Below are positions 58,069 through 64,000 of a stretch of 64,000 bases of DNA, in pieces (positions within the stretch are counted from its first letter, which is position 1; every line of letters starts with the position of its first letter). A program made the translations under genes and the position numbers. The stretch is taken from contig RQOL01000927.1 in the NCBI GenBank assembly GCA_013076295.1, forward strand, positions 46,001 through 110,000, given 5' to 3'. The DNA comes from Sanderia malayensis. Taxonomy: Eukaryota; Cnidaria; Scyphozoa; Semaeostomeae; Pelagiidae. Below the pieces are notes generated by a model. The model was not told the origin of the DNA. It saw nothing but the letters and a program-made list of their open reading frames with translations, and ran no database searches.

Positions 58069-59685
58069 TTATGCCTCTTTCTCAGTTTGCGAGTATCGTT
58101 GTTCTGCAGCTGTTAATGATCTGCTGGCGTAGGCGATGATTTTCGATTCATTTGATCCGTGTTTTCGTTGAGAGAGGATCGCAGACAGTCCTACTGGACT
58201 TGCATCCACTAAAACGACAGTTTCTTTACTGATATCGAAGTAACTCATGACAGGACTGCTGAGTAGTGCAGTTTTCAGCTTCTGATAGGCTTCCTCTTGT
58301 TCTGTTCCCCAAATGAATTTTTCCTCTTTGTGGGTTAGTCTTCGCAGTGGTTCTGTTACTGTAGCGTAATCATGGATGTATTGAGAGCTGTAATTGGACA
58401 TGCCCAGAAGGCTGCGATGTTCACTGACATTGGTAGGTCTGGGGCTGTTGACAAATACATCGACCTTCTTAGGGTCTGGTTTTGTGCCGTGCTTTGTAAA
58501 ATGAAAACCAAAGAATTCCAAATTGCGTTTTAGGAGTTTGCATTTGCTTAAATTTAATGTTAGGCCATTTTCTTGTAGCCTCTGGAGGCACGCTTCAAGA
58601 GCTTTGTTGTGTCCCTCGTTTGAAGGAGCAAAAACTAAGATATCGTCTGCCAAATTGCCAACACCTGGTATTCTTTGTAAAACCTGTTGTAGGGTGTGCT
58701 GAAATACCTCTGCTGCCGAATTGGTGCCGTAATTGAGACGCTTGTATCTGTATAGACCCATGTGAGTAGCAAATGTTGTGATGTGTCTGCTCATTACATG
58801 TAGTGGCAGCTGATGATATGCTTGTGACATATCTAGTTTAGTGAAATACTGTGATCCATTGAGTGCCAGGGAGATATCTTTTACTGTTGGGATTGGATGC
58901 CTGATTCTTTTGACAGCTGTGTTGGCGGCTCTCATATCAACACAAAGACGTATTTCTCCTTCCTTTTTGGGTACAATAACTATTGGAGAGACCCAATCAG
59001 TTTGTTCATTTTCTGGAACTTTCTCAATGATATCCTGCAACTCCAATTTTTTAAGTTCTAGTTCAACTTTTCCTCCGAGGTGGAAAGGTATTCTGCGTTG
59101 CTGTTGTGCCACAGGCTGAACTTCATCGTCAATGCACAATTCTATCTCTTTATTCTTCAGTTTACAGAGTCCTTGAAAAATCGTTTGGTTTTTGTTTAAA
59201 ATTTTGATGATTTTGGGGTCCTGAAAGTCTTTAAGGTCTTTTAGTCCTTGGTCCGCAGATTCCTTGGTCTGTGTTTTACCTGAAGTGACGACGTTCAAAT
59301 GCAGACTGATGAGTCCCAAGTCTTGCGCAGTTTCAGAACTGAGTAGGCATCCCCCGTCTTTTTCTGTCACGTAAACTGTTGCGACAGTGAGCTTCTTTGA
59401 GGATTCCATCGTGGTCTCAAATTTCCGTTTCATTTTGACGGGCTTGTCAGAGTTGAATGGGAATGCTTTGATATTTGTTCTTTGTAATCCGACACTTTTA
59501 AGCTTTTGAAAGGTTGCATAGTCTATTACATTGATAGATGACCCAGTGTCTATCAGAAAACGCAAAGTAAATCCATTGACCAGAATGTTTGCTTTTGGGT
59601 GTTTCTTCGTCTCTGTTCCAACCGCATAGCAGTACCCTAAATTGCTTTCTGAATCGCTGCTATTTTCCACATGGAGGGGCTTCAC
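58069..59685 (-). CDS. Gypsy protease and reverse transcriptase
   Basis: Open from 59,685 to 58,069. The aspartic protease motif FLIDTGSSINVID comes first. RT follows: DWVSPIVIVPKKEGEIRLCV, MRAANTAVKRIRHPIPTV, YFTKLDMSQAYHQLPL and GVGNLADDILVFAP, then the start of RNase H (VVLVDASPVGLSAIL). The palm reads LADD, a variant met in some gypsy clades. A TAA after QTEKEA (58,069) cuts RNase H, whose YTDHKPLELI continues in frame beyond. Confidence 0.85.
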   Translation of the reverse strand: MKPLHVENSSDSESNLGYCYAVGTETKKHPKANILVNGFTLRFLIDTGSSINVIDYATFQKLKSVGLQRTNIKAFPFNSDKPVKMKRKFETTMESSKKLTVATVYVTEKDGGCLLSSETAQDLGLISLHLNVVTSGKTQTKESADQGLKDLKDFQDPKIIKILNKNQTIFQGLCKLKNKEIELCIDDEVQPVAQQQRRIPFHLGGKVELELKKLELQDIIEKVPENEQTDWVSPIVIVPKKEGEIRLCVDMRAANTAVKRIRHPIPTVKDISLALNGSQYFTKLDMSQAYHQLPLHVMSRHITTFATHMGLYRYKRLNYGTNSAAEVFQHTLQQVLQRIPGVGNLADDILVFAPSNEGHNKALEACLQRLQENGLTLNLSKCKLLKRNLEFFGFHFTKHGTKPDPKKVDVFVNSPRPTNVSEHRSLLGMSNYSSQYIHDYATVTEPLRRLTHKEEKFIWGTEQEEAYQKLKTALLSSPVMSYFDISKETVVLVDASPVGLSAILSQRKHGSNESKIIAYASRSLTAAEQRYSQTEKEA

Positions 59686-59689
59686 GTAA

Positions 59690-60408
59690 CTTCCTCTAGG
59701 TTTTGGCTTTTTGTTTGATCGACATTGGTTTGCAAAGTGGTTCGATTTGCCACAAGCTCGGCAAGTTTTTCCTTTTGCAGGGCAGGCTGCGTTTGTGTGG
59801 GGCCATTCTCCTCCACAGTTTCTGCAGGTTTGAGGGGTTTTCTTGGGAGGTTTTGTCTCTTGTTTACCCTTCTTTCACATAAAGTTTACGGTGGGGTTGA
59901 AATCTTGTGTTTTGTTTTCAATGTTTGAAGCTTGAAATTTGCTCATTTCCTCTTGGCGGCCAGCTAATAAAAGGTCACTTAACTTGATTTTCGGGTCTTT
60001 TAAAACTTGCTTTCGAAGATGACTTGATGTTCCGTGTAAAACTATTTGCAGAATAAGTTCAAATTCCACATCCGAAAATTGACAAGTTTCTGCAAGGCCA
60101 GGTAGACGTGTGTGGTACTGATCAATTGTTTCGCTTGGGTCTTGAAAGGCCTGACGAAATTTGTATACTTCGTATAAACGGTTTCGTTGAGGTTCAAAGT
60201 AATCGTTCAACTTTGTCAATGCTCTATCAAAATCATCGTCCGCCCCTGTATCGGACAGATGTCGAAAAATTTCTCTTACACGAGGTCGAGCGAGGTATAA
60301 CAATAAGGCGCGTTTACATTTCTTGTTGTTGATGGCGTTTGCGACCAAGTATGTATTGAAGTCGGAAATCCACGTTTTCCATCGTGGGGCAAGACTAGCA
60401 CGAGCCAG
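59690..60408 (-). pseudogene. Gypsy Gag with two zinc knuckles
   Basis: Capsid-like region (KKCKRALLLYLARPRVREIF, FEPQRNRLYEVYKFRQAFQD, ETIDQYHTRLPGLAETCQFS) is followed by CRNCGGEWPHTNAAC and CRACGKSNHFANQC, CCHC nucleocapsid knuckles. A TGA at 59,877-59,875 lies in frame between capsid and knuckles. It could be a disabling stop or, less likely, a readthrough site. The start codon is not certain, as the frame continues upstream of the Met at 60,348. Confidence 0.75.
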
Positions 60409-60573
60409 TGTTCTAACCTGCCTGCTTGCCGAGTATGTGTAGAGACACGATCAAGAAAAGACACATCAGTTCGTACTCTAACAAAACACATAACTAACTA
60501 AATTGGTTACACAACTACAACAAACTACAACAACAATCCGGGGGTTGATACCGGTAGTGACGTAATCACTACA
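60409..60573 (-). repeat. 5' LTR of the gypsy element
   Basis: 165 bp, the partner of 55,935-56,099. The sequence just downstream on the coding strand (CTGGCTCGTGCTAG) is where a tRNA primer site would lie. I could not match it to a tRNA. Confidence 0.92.
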
Positions 60574-60578
60574 CAGCC

Positions 60579-62809
60579 ATTGCACCACAACAAACCACTG
60601 ATTTTTCTAGAGTAGTGAATGACTTGGTGTTTTGGATAAAAAATCTTTCATGGAAAAAATGTGAAAATTGTGATTACATCTCAACCCAAAGACTTCTGCC
60701 AAGTCATAGCCGCCATTTCAAGTCTACTAAAAAGTTTGATTGCCCATGCACAAGAGACAGATATGAAGTTCCAAGGCCACAGGACTTTCCAGAGGAGTTG
60801 TCAAGTCTTGACGAGGATGACATTTACATCCTTCGCCCATTCCACATTGATATGAACAAAAGAGAACACAAACGGTACGGTTACCGCGTACGCAATTGTT
60901 TATTTACAGTTAAATGCTCCCCACTTTCTGTAGAAGAAAAAATCAATACTTTAGCTCACTCAACTAAGAAGATGCGTTGCCAAAGAGCATACAATTTCCT
61001 AATGTCATGCAAGGATTCTTCTTACAAAGAATACATCATCAAACGTGACAAAATCATTTCACAACATTCGACAGTTAAATCTTTGGAAATTTTTGAATGG
61101 ATTGGCTTGGAATGCGCTTTATGGCCAAACCTGTATCCATTTACAACAATGTGTGAATCTTGGCAGGATGGCACACACGATCGTTCCAGCAGCGAATTCT
61201 CTTTTGTAACAAAATGTTTTGGCTCCATTATCAGCATTACCATTATCACATCTACAGTATGAATTTTCCTTTGCTACAATTTGTATTTGACCGCTGGCTT
61301 TTTAAAGCGATAACTGGTGCAATAAACAAAGCAAAGTTTTTTCATTGCACCCCATATATGGCCTTAAGCAACAAAAATTTTTCACCCTGGTTTTGGTAAC
61401 GTCAGCATAAATACCTAATTGACGTTGTACGACAAAAAGGGTTTCCTTCACTTTTTATCACCCTTTCTCCCTCGGAATGGACATTTACATCACCCTCCTG
61501 GCTTGAAGAATTGCGATCCAACTATAAATTTCGTCCAACAGAAACTGCATTTTTTGAAACAGCGCATTTTATCCACATCCTGGAACAGATTATACGTGGT
61601 TATTTATGTGGAACAAATGATCAAAGCTGGAATACTCATTTCTTTAACTACTATAACAAAAAGAAAATGACAAGTGTTGACACATATTTTTATCGTTTCG
61701 AATTCCAAGACAGGGGAACCGTTCATGTTCATCTTCTCATTTGGTTAACTAGTTTTAAAGGAATCAATTTCAAATCAATACATGCTGACATTCCTTCTCC
61801 CACTGACCCTTTACATCAACATGTCCTAAAACACCAACAGTCAAACAAACCTTCCAAATCTCTAGCTCAACAGGAACAACCAACATTTATTGAATATCAC
61901 AATCAAGTTGAGCTCCTCCTCATTACACAACACGCGGATGCCTTTGCTGTCAACCTCAGGGCATACATTGACACTCTCTTGCCATCCCTCTGTTCCTCAA
62001 TGGATATTCAAACCAGCGATGGTAGAGGGATGTTGCTAAAGTATGTTACCTCATATGTTTCTAAATGGCAAGAAACTTTTCAGAAAGAAACCCTATTTGC
62101 CACCCACGTCAATGCGTGGCATGCTGCTTTCAGATATCTAGTTGATTTACATTTATGTGAACCAGAAATGTGGGGGCTTCTATCCAATACCAGCATTGCT
62201 TATTGTTTCTGTATCACAGTAGATTTCTTTCCACCAAAACCTGATAAGACTGATGATAATAACATGTTACAATTATACTACAGTAGACCTGCAAACAAAC
62301 ATAACATGTCATTCATTAGCTGGCTTAGAAATCACAATGCATCCTCAAAAAAAACTCGCGGGAACCCCCTACCAGTTTTCGTTTCCATTGGGTACTGTTC
62401 AATCTTCAATCCACTCAATTTTTTTCAACGCACTCTTATGAACTATCCACATCAAAATATTTCTCAGATTCTCCCCCACAAAACGGACAAATATATTCCT
62501 TCACAAATTCTTTACTTTCAAACGTCTATCCAATTAATGCCTCACTTTTTCGAGCATAACACTTTTAAAACAATGTTGGACGGTGAAGGCCACAAAGACT
62601 TTTTCATAAAAAATACCCTTTCCTACCTGCAAAGCCTAAAAGACATTCTCACAGCTCATTCCTTACAAGTCCTCCCCTGTGATCTTTCTATAACTAATAA
62701 CTGCAATGCACCTGATCGATCTTCCAAATTACAAGGACAGCAGCTCCTATATATAGCAACTTTGTATCTTCTTTATATGAGCGATCTCAAGAGTATCAAC
62801 TCAACATAA
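60579..62809 (+). pseudogene. Helitron Rep (HUH) domain of the Rep-helicase, copy 2
   Basis: Three frame segments (to about 61,230, to about 61,400, then to 62,809) read as one protein. An N-terminal CxxC-containing region leads into WIGLECALWPNLYP, then KGFPSLFITLSPSEWTFTSP (Rep motif), FQDRGTVHVHLLIWL with HUH histidines at 61,724-61,726 and 61,730-61,732, and LLKYVTSYVSKW with two tyrosines (62,042 and 62,054) four residues apart. HUH Rep nicks and rejoins single strands in rolling-circle transposition. At least two frameshifts make it inactive. The true frame passes into the helicase near 62,705. Confidence 0.8.
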
Positions 62810-63944
62810 CACATGACAACCAGTGGCGTAAATACCAATTAATTCTTGGTCAACCAGGGAGCGGAGAAAGCTTCCTTTTTCTCTCCTGCATTGACTGTTG
62901 CATAATTAACAATTTGTCTGCAATGATTGTGACACCAACCGGGTGCCTTTCTTGCATATATAAGGGCATCTACGGAGATCAAATAGTTTCAAACACCATA
63001 CACAGTGCCTTTCAATTTCCCGTCAATCCCAATGATAAAAAATTAATTTACTGGCAATTGGCAAATGACGATGTCATTTTCGTTGATGAAATTTCCCAGG
63101 TCTCTCAAACAATATTCCAACATATTGTTCATACTTTAAACACTCTCCCCGTACGTCCCTTAGTCATGATGTGTGGTGATTTTGCACAACAGCAACCACT
63201 TCCTACTGTTGACGGCAAAACATCACAAGTTCCATCCATAAAAAATGACCCACTTCTACTAAAAGTATCATCTTTACACACACTCTCAACCCAATTTAGA
63301 ATCACAGATAATTTCCTCCTGGACTTCTTAAATAATATTCGATATCTCAAACCAACCATTTCTTTACTTCAGAAATTCCAGCAGGGACGTGTCCTCTGTG
63401 ACAAACAAGTGACTAAGGATGTCATACTTAGATTGCATCAAAAATACACCACTCACCTTTACCTAACAATCTCGAACAAGGCATCCCACTTCATTAACGA
63501 CGCAATCATTGCAAGCACAACTTCCCATCCCATCCTGCAAACAATTCCATGTACAAAAGACCGTAATCCCACCAAACTATTTCATGGACTCCCTGTAATG
63601 CTTCTCGAAAATCGAGATAAAGCAATTGGCTTTCTAACGGCCAAATCTGTTCCGTTCATTCATATCAAGGAAACACTATCCCTGTAAAACATCCTAACGG
63701 ACACATCATTAACATCTATCCTCTCACAAATCCTGACGATAATACAATGTATTATCCCTTCACACCAGCATACTCTTGTACCATCGCCAAAGTACAAGGA
63801 CAGACCTTAGCTAACATAATAATTTGGATTGACACACCCTCAACCCCACCAGGAACATGCTATGTTGCACTTTCTAGAGAGCGGCACTTGGAAACCCTCC
63901 TCCTCTTAACAGAGTTAGAACAACAACATTTTAACCCTGTTTAA
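62706..63944 (+). pseudogene. Helitron PIF1-type helicase, copy 2
   Basis: Counterpart of 31,526-32,766, about 95% alike by eye. Walker A reads GQPGSGES: the ATP-binding Lys is Glu (GAA at 62,866-62,868). Walker B VIFVDEISQ and MMCGDFAQQQPLP are present. A one-base loss near 63,634 shifts the frame to a stop at 63,687. The final block (AYSCTIAKVQGQTL, CYVALSRERHLE) resumes in another frame to 63,944. Confidence 0.8.
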
Positions 63945-64000
63945 CTCAGTCAACTTTCAATCTTGCCACACCTCTCATTTCACATCTTCCTAAGGTAACA

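Larger units (their letters stand above)
55935..60573 (-). mobile_element. Ty3/gypsy LTR retrotransposon
   Basis: 4,639 bp with 165-bp LTRs (55,935-56,099 and 60,409-60,573) differing at about four positions. The LTR runs TGTAGTGATTACG to AGAACA on the coding strand. The target CAGCC is duplicated (55,930-55,934 and 60,574-60,578). A purine tract AAAAAGGGGAGTGA precedes the 3' LTR. Gene order is gag, protease, RT, RNase H, integrase. It is inserted inside the Helitron Rep gene. Several stops and a 338-bp insertion leave it inactive. Confidence 0.93.
40515..64000 (+). mobile_element. Helitron2-like element copy 2 in 28S, with nested insertions
   Basis: Begins at the same 28S position as copy 1 (CCAGT then TTTTGCTAAGG, against TATTGCTAAGG) and follows copy 1 block by block: motif repeats, minus-strand accessory gene, 356-bp array, leader, helicase. 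It runs off the window within sequence matching copy 1 at about 32,820, so its end is expected ~310 bp further on. It retains the Rep region. Nested elements enlarge it to over 23 kb. Defects include Walker A Lys to Glu, frameshifts and a retrotransposon in the Rep-helicase gene. Confidence 0.75.

Noticed and set aside
58640..58670. LADD instead of YxDD in the gypsy polymerase as a novelty
   Set aside because: Gypsy clades with N-[LI]-[AS]-DD palms are familiar, so this is probably a clade trait.

Overview
The window is animal nuclear DNA, most likely from an anthozoan cnidarian, probably a coral. The evidence is intron-rich Ig/FN3 receptor tyrosine kinase exons, a metazoan 18S-5.8S-28S ribosomal unit, and transposon families (Helitron2-like, CR1/L2-like, Ty3/gypsy, hAT and Harbinger MITEs) of the kind that fill cnidarian genomes. 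The phylum rests on overall character and not on a search. Almost nothing here looks like an intact gene: the window reads as a damaged edge of a ribosomal DNA array joined to a damaged receptor-kinase locus, both full of nested mobile elements.

Layout. 1-4,691: tandem satellites, chiefly twelve ~343-bp units with splice-site-like edges on the minus strand. 5,521-6,010: a broken C2H2 zinc-finger gene (minus). 6,095-7,990: a 63-bp minisatellite. 8,000-11,245: gene-poor DNA with small terminal-inverted-repeat elements. 11,246-23,253: an FGFR-like receptor tyrosine kinase gene on the minus strand (signal peptide, two Ig domains, FN3, TM, kinase). Its catalytic Asp is Asn, an exon is split by a 2,989-bp transposon, and a TAG lies in the C-lobe. 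24,238-25,315: exon-like pieces of an unidentified minus-strand gene.

25,316-40,514 is ribosomal DNA on the minus strand: 18S (38,481-36,672), ITS1, 5.8S, ITS2 and 28S (about 36,100 down to 33,130, resuming at 25,740). The 28S is split after GGATA by a 7.4-kb Helitron2-like element (25,741-33,129) whose helicase lies on the plus strand. Upstream of the 18S, past a spacer, is the 3' part of the 28S of the next unit (40,514 to about 39,945). It is split at the same nucleotide by a second copy of the same Helitron (40,515 to beyond 64,000).

The second Helitron is a nest. It holds a hAT MITE, a Mutator-like element with a hAT MITE inside it, a Tc1/mariner-type foldback, two non-LTR retrotransposons, and a Ty3/gypsy element with 165-bp LTRs and a 5-bp target duplication inside the Rep-helicase gene. 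Copy 2 keeps the HUH Rep domain. Copy 1 has lost it by internal deletion but keeps an intact Walker A. A second Helitron gene of unknown function, on the opposite strand to the helicase, is recognisable in both copies and broken differently in each.

The most interesting signal is the Helitron-in-28S arrangement, either site-specific targeting or amplification of one inserted rDNA unit. Second is the pseudokinase-like receptor that has also been hit by a transposon. All exon boundaries come from reading splice signals and phase by eye.
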